Assembly (NCBI GenBank): GCA_964424035.1
Contig: CAYRHB010000003.1
Coordinates: forward strand, 1-62,647
Reading direction: 5' to 3'
Length of the DNA: 62,647 nt
Origin: Leptolinea sp964424035
Lineage (GTDB): Bacteria > Chloroflexota > Anaerolineae > Anaerolineales > Anaerolineaceae
The translations under genes were made by a program, and so were the position numbers. Position 1 is the first letter of the stretch, and the number at the start of each line of letters is the position of its first letter. Positions 1-8,193 of the stretch are shown here, in pieces. Under the pieces are notes generated by a model. That model worked only from the letters and a program-made list of their open reading frames with translations, was not told the DNA's origin and did no database searches.

Positions 1-156
1 CGAGGATTCGCCTTGCTCTTCTTCCAGGTTTTTCGCGATCTGATATCCATACATCGGTTCATCAGCCCGATCCAGTACAGCCAGCAGGATAAGGGATGTG
101 ATACCCGCGTGTAATTCCTTTTGAAACTTTTTATCCAGATTATCTACTTCGCTCAA
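1..156 (-). CDS. PadR-family transcriptional regulator, N-terminal part (runs off the window)
   Basis: Only the first 52 codons are visible; the gene continues beyond base 1. The start is read as TTG at 156 because AAAGGA lies 7 bases upstream. The translation has the typical PadR opening: KELHAGITSLILLAVL, then an acidic stretch, then MYGYQIAKNLEE, the first helices of the winged-helix DNA-binding domain. PadR proteins are dimeric repressors, often of efflux or stress genes and of their own gene. The effector domain is outside the window, so ligand and targets cannot be inferred. A good promoter with palindromes lies just upstream, which fits autoregulation. The family call is fairly firm; the TTG start is inference. 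Confidence 0.8.
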   Translation of the reverse strand, partial: MSEVDNLDKKFQKELHAGITSLILLAVLDRADEPMYGYQIAKNLEEEQGESS

Positions 157-210
157 AGCCGGTTCCTTTCTCAATAATATGAAGGGGCGATCTAAAAGCC
201 ATCCTTGACA

Positions 211-264
211 ATACTAATTACTTATCTCTAGTATCAACTTCATAATAGTAGATAATTATTACTA
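211..264. promoter_or_regulatory. Two palindromes, candidate PadR operators
   Basis: ATACTA (211-216) is repeated inverted as TAGTAT (229-234), and TAGTA (246-250) as TACTA (260-264). The second lies between the -35 and -10 of the padR promoter, the first just downstream of it. Both share the TAGTA core. Placement fits repressor sites for autoregulation; binding is inference. Confidence 0.4.
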
Positions 265-270
265 TGTCAA
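242..270 (-). promoter_or_regulatory. Predicted sigma-70 promoter of the padR-like gene
   Basis: On the minus strand TTGACA (265-270) is followed after exactly 17 bases by TATTAT (242-247), close to consensus. The TTG start of the PadR gene lies about 85 bases downstream. A palindrome sits in the spacer. Confidence 0.65.
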
Positions 271-426
271 TATTAAAATACGGGGAGTTTTCAAATTCGT
301 TGCATAAGCTGTCCCCCTGTGAACAGCGATTAAAAATAAATTCTCCCACGCAAGAATAAAGATGAGATCATCATCTCGTGGAAGAATTCTTTCTGGCCGG
401 ACTGGCAGCCCGGTGGTTAGACTAAA

Positions 427-669
427 TTATACGTTTTCAGTGACCGGCAGCATACCTTCGAGGATCATCTCGATGGCCATAGTGTGGCTGCACCGGCCGC
501 GTGACTGGAAGAAATCACAGTCGCATGTCCAGGTGCCATGGTCAAAATGCACCGTGTGCGGATTATTCTCACCTTCAAGCGTAACAGTAAAAGCATCAAA
601 ATGTACGCGGGTGCGCTCTTGCGCGTAACGTTTTGCTTTTTCTATCTTTCCGATCATTCCATAATCCAT
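427..669 (-). CDS. Small SWIM zinc-finger protein
   Basis: An 80-residue protein whose C-terminal half carries the SWIM zinc-finger pattern CxC-x(n)-CxH, seen as CDCDFFQSRGRCSH. SWIM domains bind nucleic acid or protein and usually sit in larger helicases or transposases; here the domain is nearly the whole protein. The start at 669 (MDYGMIGK) is preferred over the longer open frame because AAAGGA lies 8 bases upstream and the extension is not domain-like. It has its own promoter and a long leader with a stable hairpin. The specific role is unknown; the fold assignment is good. Confidence 0.75.
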   Translation of the reverse strand: MDYGMIGKIEKAKRYAQERTRVHFDAFTVTLEGENNPHTVHFDHGTWTCDCDFFQSRGRCSHTMAIEMILEGMLPVTENV

Positions 670-701
670 GGGGCAAATCCTTTCGACAAACAGGATAAGA
701 A

Positions 702-727
702 AGAGGCACGCAAACGCGCGTGCCTCT
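702..727 (-). other. Stable hairpin in the leader of the SWIM gene
   Basis: AGAGGCACGC (702-711) pairs with GCGTGCCTCT (718-727) around a 6-base loop. On the minus strand TTTCTTATCC follows, so it could be a weak terminator. It lies between the promoter at 788-816 and the gene, so it could also act as an attenuator or mRNA stabiliser. Confidence 0.5.
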
Positions 728-787
728 GGTTCACAATTCCGGGTTGAAAGATAACTCTCGCATAGTGGTTTCGGTTTTCCTAACTGT

Positions 788-816
788 AGTATAGGAAAAC
801 AAGGACGGGGAGTCAA
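788..816 (-). promoter_or_regulatory. Predicted promoter of the SWIM gene with overlapping palindrome
   Basis: Minus-strand TTGACT (811-816) and TATACT (788-793) are separated by 17 bases. A 9-bp inverted repeat (GTTTTCCTA at 774-782, TAGGAAAAC at 792-800) covers the -10 box and the expected start point, a likely place for a regulator to bind. Confidence 0.6.
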
Positions 817-918
817 TGAAGAAAATCTTAATTTTTCCGGATGTATGACCATTTATTCCAGTCACGTGCAATTCTGCAAGGGGTTGTTTATGCAAGCCGC
901 AGCCATCCAGCGCAGTAT

Positions 919-1365
919 TTACTCAAATTCCATCCCAAACAGCACATATTCCTCGTCGAAACCATATTTCCGGTAGAACTTCTGCGCCGGCAGATTCTCT
1001 TTTTCTGTCCCCACTTCCAGTTCATCCATTTTCCGGTTACGGGCTTCCTGTTCCGCCATCTTCATCAAGTCGCAGCCGATCCCCCTGCCGCGGCAGCTTT
1101 CTGCGACCACCAGTTCATTAACCTGGGCTGTACCCACCCGGTGAAAGAACGTCATGTAAAACACCATGGAAAGAAAACCAACAATCTCGCCATCCAGTTC
1201 GTAGACAAAGTTGGCATAGGTATCTGGCTGGCCGGACATTTTCCGGTATAGCCCGCGAAATTTTTCCAGATCAAATTCTTTTCCACCGGTTGCCACTTCA
1301 GCAAGCTGCGTGATCAATCCAACTACAGCCGGCAGATCCTTCTCTTCACACAGGCGGACAGACAT
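919..1365 (-). CDS. GNAT-family N-acetyltransferase
   Basis: A 148-residue single-domain Gcn5-related acetyltransferase. Motif A is visible as VNELVVAESCRGRGIGCDLM, where RGRGIG forms the acetyl-CoA pyrophosphate loop. The C-terminal NLPAQKFYRKYGF is the usual motif B region. GGAGG precedes the ATG. The family transfers an acetyl group from acetyl-CoA to an amine; nothing here identifies the substrate. It stands alone, upstream of the SWIM gene on the same strand. Confidence 0.85.
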   Translation of the reverse strand: MSVRLCEEKDLPAVVGLITQLAEVATGGKEFDLEKFRGLYRKMSGQPDTYANFVYELDGEIVGFLSMVFYMTFFHRVGTAQVNELVVAESCRGRGIGCDLMKMAEQEARNRKMDELEVGTEKENLPAQKFYRKYGFDEEYVLFGMEFE

Positions 1366-1556
1366 TAAATTTTCCTCCGGTCATAGATCAACTTGTTTGC
1401 CAATCATAATCCAATCTGTAATTCTAATAATGCACAATCGTACAGGCATCCACGGGAAACGTCCGGTGTATGTAGATTATTCCCACTAAAGAAGGGTAAA
1501 ATAATCGAACACCTTTACCGGTAATTTATTTGTTCCCCATTATGAAAGGATGAATC

Positions 1557-2027
1557 ATGGGCCAATATCCCTCTGATGATCTAAAGAACCTGCTGCAACC
1601 TGTGCTTGGCGCCGGTTATATCATGCTGCACGCCAAAGGTAAATCTGACCTGACAGAAAACGATGTGATAGCCGCCATCGGGTCTCTGGAAGAAGCCCGT
1701 ACCCTGTTTCCCTGTGCCAGTATCAACGACCTGGCTGACGGATTCAAAGCCCTGGCAGCCGGCAAACTAACCTATGACAGCGACGAATTAGTCTTTGTGG
1801 AAGAACCTGGCCGTTTGGTACAGAACGTACAATGGCAATCGCGGGTGGTGGACGCGGTAGCCAGTTCCGCGGAAGCCCGCCAGTACCGGCACCTCGTGGC
1901 GTTTGCCGCGGAAAAAGCTGCCTGCTCTGATAAGGAAGGCGGTTATAAAGGTCCGGGCGAACAACCCCTGACTGAAGCAGAAACCACCATCCTCACCCAG
2001 TTAAAATCCGGAATGGCTATTAAATAA
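1557..2027 (+). CDS. Hypothetical protein
   Basis: A 156-residue soluble protein that I do not recognise. It has no signal peptide or membrane segment, and is rich in Ala and Glu with likely helices (NDVIAAIGSLEEARTLF, EARQYRHLVAFAAEKAA). AAAGGA before the ATG and a strong terminator directly after it support a real, monocistronic gene. No catalytic motif is evident. Confidence 0.6.
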   Translation: MGQYPSDDLKNLLQPVLGAGYIMLHAKGKSDLTENDVIAAIGSLEEARTLFPCASINDLADGFKALAAGKLTYDSDELVFVEEPGRLVQNVQWQSRVVDAVASSAEARQYRHLVAFAAEKAACSDKEGGYKGPGEQPLTEAETTILTQLKSGMAIK

Positions 2028-2053
2028 CCCGATTTCAATACATCAATACACAT

Positions 2054-2093
2054 GAAAACGGGAAAAGGATAATGAGATCCTTTTCCCGTTTTC
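2054..2093. terminator. Bidirectional rho-independent terminator
   Basis: A perfect 17-bp inverted repeat (2054-2070 and 2077-2093) with a 6-base loop. The arms begin and end in A/T runs, so it can end transcription both ways. It lies between two convergent genes, the orphan at 1557-2027 and the OsmC-like gene at 2107-2502. Confidence 0.9.
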
Positions 2094-2106
2094 TCATAAT
2101 TTTCGC

Positions 2107-2502
2107 TCAGAGAACCGTGGTATGCACATCAAACACCGGGGGGTGTTCCATGGTCTTTTTTACTTTACATTGGTCAGCGGAGCGAATAAGCGCATCGTGA
2201 TATTTTTCAGGGAAGGAAGGTGGAACCTGGATATCCAGTTCGACTTTTGTCAGCATTCCCGTCTGTGGATCGGCTTCCATCCTCTGCACCAGCTTGATCC
2301 CATCTGTGGGCAGATTGCGCTGACGGCAGAAACCGAGCACATAGATACCCGCACAGGTCCCAATGGACGCGAGGAACGTGGCAAATGGTGTTGGTGCCGA
2401 ATTCTCTCCACCGCCCATTACAGGCTGGTCGGTGGCAACAGTGAATTGCCCCAAATGAGCGTCAACCCGGGCACCGCCGGGAAAATCAATGATCATGTCC
2501 AT
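2107..2502 (-). CDS. OsmC/Ohr-family protein
   Basis: A 131-residue protein of the OsmC-like fold. The conserved active-site region is present: GENSAPTPFATFLASIGTCAG with Cys50 on the central helix, and DQCKVKKTM with Cys112. The family reduces organic hydroperoxides through this Cys pair, or has related thiol chemistry. The spacing suits the YhfA/OsmC-like subgroup rather than classical Ohr. A second in-frame ATG two codons later leaves the start slightly open. It is single-gene, ended by the shared bidirectional terminator. Confidence 0.85.
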   Translation of the reverse strand: MDMIIDFPGGARVDAHLGQFTVATDQPVMGGGENSAPTPFATFLASIGTCAGIYVLGFCRQRNLPTDGIKLVQRMEADPQTGMLTKVELDIQVPPSFPEKYHDALIRSADQCKVKKTMEHPPVFDVHTTVL

Positions 2503-2573
2503 ACGGATTTAGTCTGACTCCTTGATATTTGTAATTAATACTTTTGATAAGAAATATCAGAAAAGGTTACAGA

Positions 2574-3494
2574 CTAATCCGCATTTTTTACCTGGAATGT
2601 ATCAAAATCGCGGGCAACAACAGCCTGCGGGAATACAGATTGTGCCTCAGCGATCACATCTTTCTCGCGATAACGCCGGGAGATATGCGTAAGATATAAA
2701 GCCCTGACCCCGGCTCTGGCTGCCAGTTCAGCTGAACGTTTGGCCGTCATATGAGAGAATTGCCGTGCCATCTCTGCCTCTTCGTCCAGGTAAGTTGATT
2801 CGATCACTAAAGCATCTGCCCCCCGGCAGATATCCACCAGGCTATCCACTTCGCCAACATCACCGATAACAACCAGGCGGGTGCCTGGTTTGAAATCACC
2901 CAGAACATCGGCCGGGTTGATCGTGCGTCCATCCGGAAGCGAAATTGATTTGCCTTCCACAAGATCACGGCGCCACGGTCCCTGGGGGATTCCCAATGCT
3001 TCCGCCTTTTCGGGGAGGAAAGGGCGGTGCCCTTTTTCTTCAAATACGAATCCCAGGCAATCCGGCCCGCGATGCTGGACATTGAACGCGGAAATGGTAA
3101 GGTCATTCTCTTCAATGATCACACCATTGGTCACTGGGAAGAAATGGATGGGCATTGGAGAGGATGCGCCCCGCAAAACAACACCGTACAGAAGATCGCG
3201 TATGCGGTCAAGTGCGTTGCGTCCGCCGTAAATATCCAGTGTGTCAATGGTTTCCCAGCGCATATACGTGGAAAGAAGACCGGCCAATCCAAGGATATGG
3301 TCAAGGTGGCCATGAGTGATCAGAATACGGTTTAGCTTTTTAAAACCGATCCCGCATTGCAGGATTTGCCGTTGCGTACCTTCGCCGCAGTCCACCAGGT
3401 AGCGTTGGTCTTCATGTTTAACAACAAGGGATGGTAAATTCCGGCGGGCGGAAGGCGCCGAAGCGGATGTCCCAAGAAAAATGATCTCAAACAA
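2574..3494 (-). CDS. rnz: Ribonuclease Z (tRNA 3'-end endonuclease)
   Basis: A beta-lactamase-fold nuclease that cleaves tRNA precursors 3' of the discriminator base. It opens with the usual IIFLGTSASAPSARRNLPS and contains THGHLDH, the HxHxDH zinc motif. Further ligands are likely at GDVGE, ALVIESTY and LTHISRRY, all in the expected order. The frame is open up to 3542, but TTG at 3494 gives a protein starting right at the fold and has GAAAGG 9 bases upstream, so I prefer it (306 residues). It is divergent from the lipoprotein at 3623. Confidence 0.9.
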   Translation of the reverse strand: MFEIIFLGTSASAPSARRNLPSLVVKHEDQRYLVDCGEGTQRQILQCGIGFKKLNRILITHGHLDHILGLAGLLSTYMRWETIDTLDIYGGRNALDRIRDLLYGVVLRGASSPMPIHFFPVTNGVIIEENDLTISAFNVQHRGPDCLGFVFEEKGHRPFLPEKAEALGIPQGPWRRDLVEGKSISLPDGRTINPADVLGDFKPGTRLVVIGDVGEVDSLVDICRGADALVIESTYLDEEAEMARQFSHMTAKRSAELAARAGVRALYLTHISRRYREKDVIAEAQSVFPQAVVARDFDTFQVKNAD

Positions 3495-3622
3495 TAAGGT
3501 TGGCCTTTCAAAAGAGGAACTCCATTTTACCGCAGAACCCATGTGAAATGTTTTACGTCGATATTATGGAGTTTTTACATGGGAATTCTATAATTGTTTG
3601 TATCCAAAAAACCGGAGGGGAA

Positions 3623-4714
3623 ATGAACTCATATATTCGAACCATCCTGCCAGTTTTTATCGTGCTGAGCATTGCCGGTTGTTCATTACCGCGCAACAAC
3701 GCATCAACACCAACCGTATCGCTTATTCCCAGCGAAACACCCAATATTGAAATGACAGTCAATGCGGCGTTAAAAGCAACAGAAGATGCAAAATCGGCCA
3801 TGCAGGCAACAATCGATATTTCAGTTGCCGGAACAATTACAGCCATACCGCCCCAACCAACACCAACCTTAATGAATATTTCGTATGTAACGGAAGATGA
3901 GGTGGTTGAAATGGTTGAACAAGAAGTGGATGAAGTCATGCAGGCATCCACCGAATGCGCTGAATATGCGTCTACCGCCGCGGCGGACGATACAATCACC
4001 TCAGAAGAATTAGCAGAAATGGAAGCGGCCGTCCTTCTCACCGAAGAGGCGATCGAAGAGGCAATGTACCTCGCGGAACAATATATGTCACTGTACGCGG
4101 ATCTGGCTGAGGAAACCATATACCTGTTGAACGAACTGGAGTCAGAACTTGCCTATATCAGTCAATCAACAGCACAAATCGACGCCACTTTGGATGAGAT
4201 CAATACCGCGATGCAGCAAGGCCTTTCTCTGGCTGAAGAAACGATCAGCCAACTGGAAACACAGGCCGCGGAGATACAAGCGCATACCAGTGAATTACAG
4301 GCCAAAGCAGATGCCTGGAAAGACAAGGCAGCCGAAGAACGGGATAAACGGGCTGAATTTACTGCCAGTATTCAACCGGACCAGATCGCCGGTGATAAAG
4401 TTGAAGCACTTCAACAACTTTCCACTTATATACAGGAAGCGCGGACATCACTGGCAGACGGGAAACTCAGTTACAGCGAGTTATCATCCCTCGGGAGACT
4501 TGGCGCAAATGCCAGTGCGAGTCTAAGGCAATTTGGCGAAGCAGGTGCCGGGGTTGCCGACAAACTGAATGGTCTTACCGTCAACTTCGCGCGCGGTGAA
4601 ATCCCACAGGCAATGAATGGTCTCTCATCCCTGGAAGGCAATTTCAACAGCCTGGGAAGCAGTTTGAAAGATTTTTCTCCCCCCAGCCTTCCCAAACCCC
4701 CATTAAGGCGCTGA
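3623..4714 (+). CDS. Lipoprotein with a long coiled-coil domain
   Basis: A 363-residue protein. MNSYIRTILPVFIVLSIAGC is a signal peptide with lipobox and Cys20, followed by a Thr/Pro linker. Residues about 90-260 are strongly helical and acidic (EVVEMVEQEVDEVMQ, AEETISQLETQAAEIQ), predicting a long coiled coil. A Gly/Ala/Ser-rich tail follows. The start is set by GGAGGGG 2 bases before the AAATG. It is presumably exported and lipid-anchored at the membrane. I do not recognise the family; a structural or spacer role would fit. Confidence 0.75.
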   Translation: MNSYIRTILPVFIVLSIAGCSLPRNNASTPTVSLIPSETPNIEMTVNAALKATEDAKSAMQATIDISVAGTITAIPPQPTPTLMNISYVTEDEVVEMVEQEVDEVMQASTECAEYASTAAADDTITSEELAEMEAAVLLTEEAIEEAMYLAEQYMSLYADLAEETIYLLNELESELAYISQSTAQIDATLDEINTAMQQGLSLAEETISQLETQAAEIQAHTSELQAKADAWKDKAAEERDKRAEFTASIQPDQIAGDKVEALQQLSTYIQEARTSLADGKLSYSELSSLGRLGANASASLRQFGEAGAGVADKLNGLTVNFARGEIPQAMNGLSSLEGNFNSLGSSLKDFSPPSLPKPPLRR

Positions 4715-4780
4715 CCCGGATCGGGTGAAATCTCTCAACCCGAATTGAAACCGGGATCACGATTTTTCTCCTGCATTGGT

Positions 4781-4813
4781 TATAATCATTCCGGCGATAT
4801 TGCCGGGATGATT
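4781..4813 (+). promoter_or_regulatory. -10 box and imperfect hairpin before the lectin-fold lipoprotein
   Basis: TATAAT (4781-4786) has no good -35. It is followed by AATCAT-CCGGC ... GCCGG-ATGATT (4784-4813), an imperfect hairpin covering the likely ribosome-binding site of the gene starting at 4818. This could reduce its translation. Confidence 0.35.
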
Positions 4814-4817
4814 AATT

Positions 4818-5609
4818 ATGAAAACCGTAAGACATTCGAGACTATTCATTTTAAGCCTGACCATTTGCAGCCTGATGGCAGCCTGTTCTTCATCCGCCAC
4901 TCCGGTTGTCAGTACTCTGCCGATAAGCACCGATCTACCCCAGACCACCAGCAGCAGCACACCTGTATTAACCCGGACGGTGGAAAGCACGGAAACTTCA
5001 ACCCCTGTCAGCCGGGCAACACCGGATATCAATGTCACAGCTACCGCGCAGGCTGTATCCATGCAGGTGGATATGCAGAAACTGGTTGACAACAAATTGG
5101 TCAGCAGCGCTGCCGGTCAGTATTTCACCGTACAGAACTTCACCGGTGAATGGGCTAAACTATCATATTATCACTGGTGGCCATTGGACGTGAAACCGAC
5201 GAATTTCGCCATTCGCGCACTTGTCACCTGGGAATCCGCCATGCCCAATGCCAATCCATCCAGGGCTGGTTGTGGATTCGTGTTCCATGAGAATGGACCC
5301 GATGATCTGCACATCACGTACATTTCCACTGATGGGTATGTGCGAAGCCACCGGATGGATAAAAAGGTATTCTCAGACCTGAAAGCCAATTGGGCTGGCA
5401 AATTTGACATGACATCTGATTCCGCCGAGGTCATGCTGGTTGTCGATTACCAGTGGATCACTGTTTTTGTGAATGGAAAACAGATCGTCCGGTTCCAGGA
5501 TGACCGGCTCAATGGTGGAGGACTAGCCTTCGCGGTGGCTTCGGGGTCAAACAATGACTTCGGAACCCGTTGTACGTTTGAAAATGTTGAATTGTGGGAA
5601 TTCAACTGA
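4818..5609 (+). CDS. Lipoprotein with Thr/Ser/Pro linker and concanavalin-like domain
   Basis: A 263-residue protein. A hydrophobic signal with lipobox SLMAAC is followed by about 50 residues of Thr/Ser/Pro linker. The C-terminal 160 residues form a beta-rich domain with the pattern WITVFVNGKQIVRFQDD, then GGGLAFAVASG, as in concanavalin-like/laminin-G or DUF1080-type sugar-binding folds. It should be a surface-anchored binding protein. A second protein of the same layout is encoded at 49138-50205. No catalytic residues are recognisable. Confidence 0.7.
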   Translation: MKTVRHSRLFILSLTICSLMAACSSSATPVVSTLPISTDLPQTTSSSTPVLTRTVESTETSTPVSRATPDINVTATAQAVSMQVDMQKLVDNKLVSSAAGQYFTVQNFTGEWAKLSYYHWWPLDVKPTNFAIRALVTWESAMPNANPSRAGCGFVFHENGPDDLHITYISTDGYVRSHRMDKKVFSDLKANWAGKFDMTSDSAEVMLVVDYQWITVFVNGKQIVRFQDDRLNGGGLAFAVASGSNNDFGTRCTFENVELWEFN

Positions 5610-7041
5610 TCGTCGAGACGCCCCAGATTTGCAATAAACGGATGTAGAACTGTGTCATCTTGATCAATGACCGGATTCGGATGCGTTCATTGATACCATC
5701 CGGACTCAGGTCATCTTCGGGTGGAATCATCAGCGGCGTGAACCGGTATACATTCCGGCATACGGAGGTATAAAAGCGCGCGTCACCGGGCCAGGGCTGG
5801 ACTACGGGAGCAACCGGAATGCCCTGATAAACCTCGAGTATGGCCCGTTCCACTGTCTGATATGCCGCAGATTCAAAAGAAGACGTATTGGGCGCCTCCC
5901 AGGCGCGGTCAGCCTGCGCCTGAAAAATGACGCGTTCATCATTTACCGCTTTACGGATATGTTCACTGACTTCCGCAATAGATTCGCCCGGCATCAGGAA
6001 GACATCCACATAGGCACGCGCAGTTTCCAGATTTCCGGAAATACGCATAGGAATAAACTGCGTTCTGGAACGCATCTGCGCTTCGGGATGTTTGTGAATC
6101 ATTTTTCTTGCAATGGAAGATAATAACCATGTATTGGCAAATACCACTTGCTGCGAATACCCGACACCGCCAACCAATCCGCGGTAGGTTTCACGGATCT
6201 CTTTAAACGAAACCGGCAGTGGATTATCAGCCAGACGGGCAAGAGCATGCGCCAGGATATCCAGTTTATTATCCTCCCGCCCTGTACTTTCCGCCCGGAA
6301 TTCAAACCGGATATGACCACGTTCAGTGACACCGATGAGTGCCGCCATGCCGGTCATTCCGGGGTAATAGCCATCCGAAATCCAATCCCCTTCGTCCAGA
6401 GCCACTTCCAACCTGACCCCGGCTTTTTTCAAATAAGCCGCTGTACGGCTGGCTCCCACTTTGCCACCGGAAAGACAGTCGTGTCCGAAAGCCAGGTAAA
6501 CCGTCCTCTCCGGTTTATATCCGGCGCGCAGCATGATTTCTACCGCCTGTAAAATGGCAACCATCTGGCCTTTGCCCTGCAGGGTTCCACGACCCCAGAC
6601 AAAGCCATCCTTTACTGTTCCGGAAAAAGGTGGAACCTCCCACTGATCTGCGGTTTTTGGGTCAATAGGTGGGATATCATAATGTCCGCTGAGCAAAACA
6701 CCGGGGAGCTTGGAATTGCGTCCAGGCCAGATATATAACAGTGAAAGGTCCTGGCTTGAACGGACTTCCAGTGTTGTATGCACACGGGGAAAGTGTTTCA
6801 GCAATGCGCGGTGCAGGTTGATGTACTCATCGCGCATGGTTCCAGTCAATTCATCCGATGCGATGGTCCGGCACCGGATCACATCAGATAGGTGCTCAGC
6901 CAGCACATCACCATCCACCTCCTCCAGGTCTACAACGGGGTAATCCGGTATGGGCCGGGCGAAGCGTAATGAAATGATCAGCATTAAAGCTGAGAGGAAA
7001 AATAGCAGGATGGTGAAGACGATAATGAAATGTATGGCCAT
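5602..7041 (-). CDS. Membrane-anchored M20-family peptidase homologue, probably inactive
   Basis: A 479-residue protein with an N-terminal membrane anchor (residues 4-28) and a full-length PM20D1-like M20 domain. SGHYDIPPIDP keeps His120/Asp122, and ALDEG keeps Asp216. The bridging Asp in the usual GRGTLDDK is changed, here GRGTLQGK (Gln155-Gly156). The catalytic/metal Glu pair in the usual GHDEEVGG is changed to GHDCLSGG (Cys189-Leu190). The C-terminal metal His region reads SPDGINERI, without the His. Hydrolysis therefore looks unlikely, though the frame is intact with no frameshift. The 3' end overlaps the convergent lipoprotein gene by 8 bases. The fold is sure; the inactivity is inference. 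Confidence 0.85.
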   Translation of the reverse strand: MAIHFIIVFTILLFFLSALMLIISLRFARPIPDYPVVDLEEVDGDVLAEHLSDVIRCRTIASDELTGTMRDEYINLHRALLKHFPRVHTTLEVRSSQDLSLLYIWPGRNSKLPGVLLSGHYDIPPIDPKTADQWEVPPFSGTVKDGFVWGRGTLQGKGQMVAILQAVEIMLRAGYKPERTVYLAFGHDCLSGGKVGASRTAAYLKKAGVRLEVALDEGDWISDGYYPGMTGMAALIGVTERGHIRFEFRAESTGREDNKLDILAHALARLADNPLPVSFKEIRETYRGLVGGVGYSQQVVFANTWLLSSIARKMIHKHPEAQMRSRTQFIPMRISGNLETARAYVDVFLMPGESIAEVSEHIRKAVNDERVIFQAQADRAWEAPNTSSFESAAYQTVERAILEVYQGIPVAPVVQPWPGDARFYTSVCRNVYRFTPLMIPPEDDLSPDGINERIRIRSLIKMTQFYIRLLQIWGVSTIS

Positions 7042-7172
7042 TGGTCACCAATATTGATTGTATCAAAATCAACGGCATCAGGTAGAAACACAGGCAAGGA
7101 AATGTGAGTCTTTTTCCATCCACATTCGTATAATTAACCCATAATGATCCCGGCTCAGGAAGGAGACGGCAA

Positions 7173-8141
7173 ATGGAATTTAGAAATCTGGGGAGGACCG
7201 GGCTGAAAGTATCCGAGGTATGCCTTGGAAGCATGCAATTCGGTTGGACAGCCGATGAAGAGACATCATTCCATATCCTGACGGCTGCTATCGATGCCGG
7301 CATCAATTTTATTGACACGGCGGATATTTATTCACGCTGGGTAAAAGGGAATCCGGGCGGGGTATCCGAGGAGATCATTGGACGGTGGCTGATCAAATCC
7401 GGCATACCGCGGCACGACATTATCATTGCCACCAAGGTGCGGGGGGCGATGGGTCCGGGCATCAACGATGAAGGTTTATCCCGTGTCCATATTTTGAAGG
7501 CTGTGGAGGATTCTCTCCGCCGGTTGCAAACGGATTACATTGACCTGTACCAGACCCACTGGATCGATGAGAATACACCGATCGAAGAAACCCTCTCAAC
7601 CATGACCGACCTGGTACGCCAGGGCAAGGTCCGGTATATCGGTTGCTCCAATATTCCCGCGTGGCGGCTGGTTGAATCATTATGGGTGGCAGAACACTAT
7701 AATCTATGCCGCTATGAAAGTCTTCAGCCACATTACCACCTGCTGCGGCGTGATGAATTCGAGGCTGAACTGGCTGATGTGTGTCGCGGGTACACTCTTG
7801 CGGTGCTTCCCTACAGTCCACTGGCTGGTGGATTCCTCACCGGAAAATACCGGAAAGACGACCCGAAGACCGAAAGCCAGCGAAATGTGGCTAAATATTT
7901 TACCGATAAGAACTGGGCATTGTTGGATATTATGGACAACATCGGGAAAAACCACAATAAAAGCACTTCACAGATTGCCCTCGCCTGGCTCCTGAGCCAA
8001 CCGGTAGTAACCTGCCCGATCATTGGTCCGCGAACAATCGAGCAATTGCAGGATAACCTCGGGGCAACCGGCTGGCGGTTGGAACCGGACGAGATCAAGA
8101 CCCTGGACCAGGCAACCGCCTGGCAACCGGTAGAACAATAA
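7173..8141 (+). CDS. Aldo/keto reductase
   Basis: A 322-residue NADPH-dependent oxidoreductase with a TIM barrel. The catalytic tetrad is visible: Asp48 in FIDTADIY, Tyr53, Lys88 in IIIATKVRG and His129 in LYQTHW. The C-terminal GPRTIEQLQDNL contains the cofactor 2'-phosphate binding segment. AAGGAG lies 7 bases before the ATG, and a TATAAT box is at 7129-7134. The family reduces aldehydes and ketones; the substrate cannot be told. The gene is followed 52 bases later by metG on the same strand. Confidence 0.9.
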   Translation: MEFRNLGRTGLKVSEVCLGSMQFGWTADEETSFHILTAAIDAGINFIDTADIYSRWVKGNPGGVSEEIIGRWLIKSGIPRHDIIIATKVRGAMGPGINDEGLSRVHILKAVEDSLRRLQTDYIDLYQTHWIDENTPIEETLSTMTDLVRQGKVRYIGCSNIPAWRLVESLWVAEHYNLCRYESLQPHYHLLRRDEFEAELADVCRGYTLAVLPYSPLAGGFLTGKYRKDDPKTESQRNVAKYFTDKNWALLDIMDNIGKNHNKSTSQIALAWLLSQPVVTCPIIGPRTIEQLQDNLGATGWRLEPDEIKTLDQATAWQPVEQ

Positions 8142-8193
8142 CCATCAATCAGGTGTGTTACAATCCGGCTGATATCGAAGCAAGAGGAACAAT

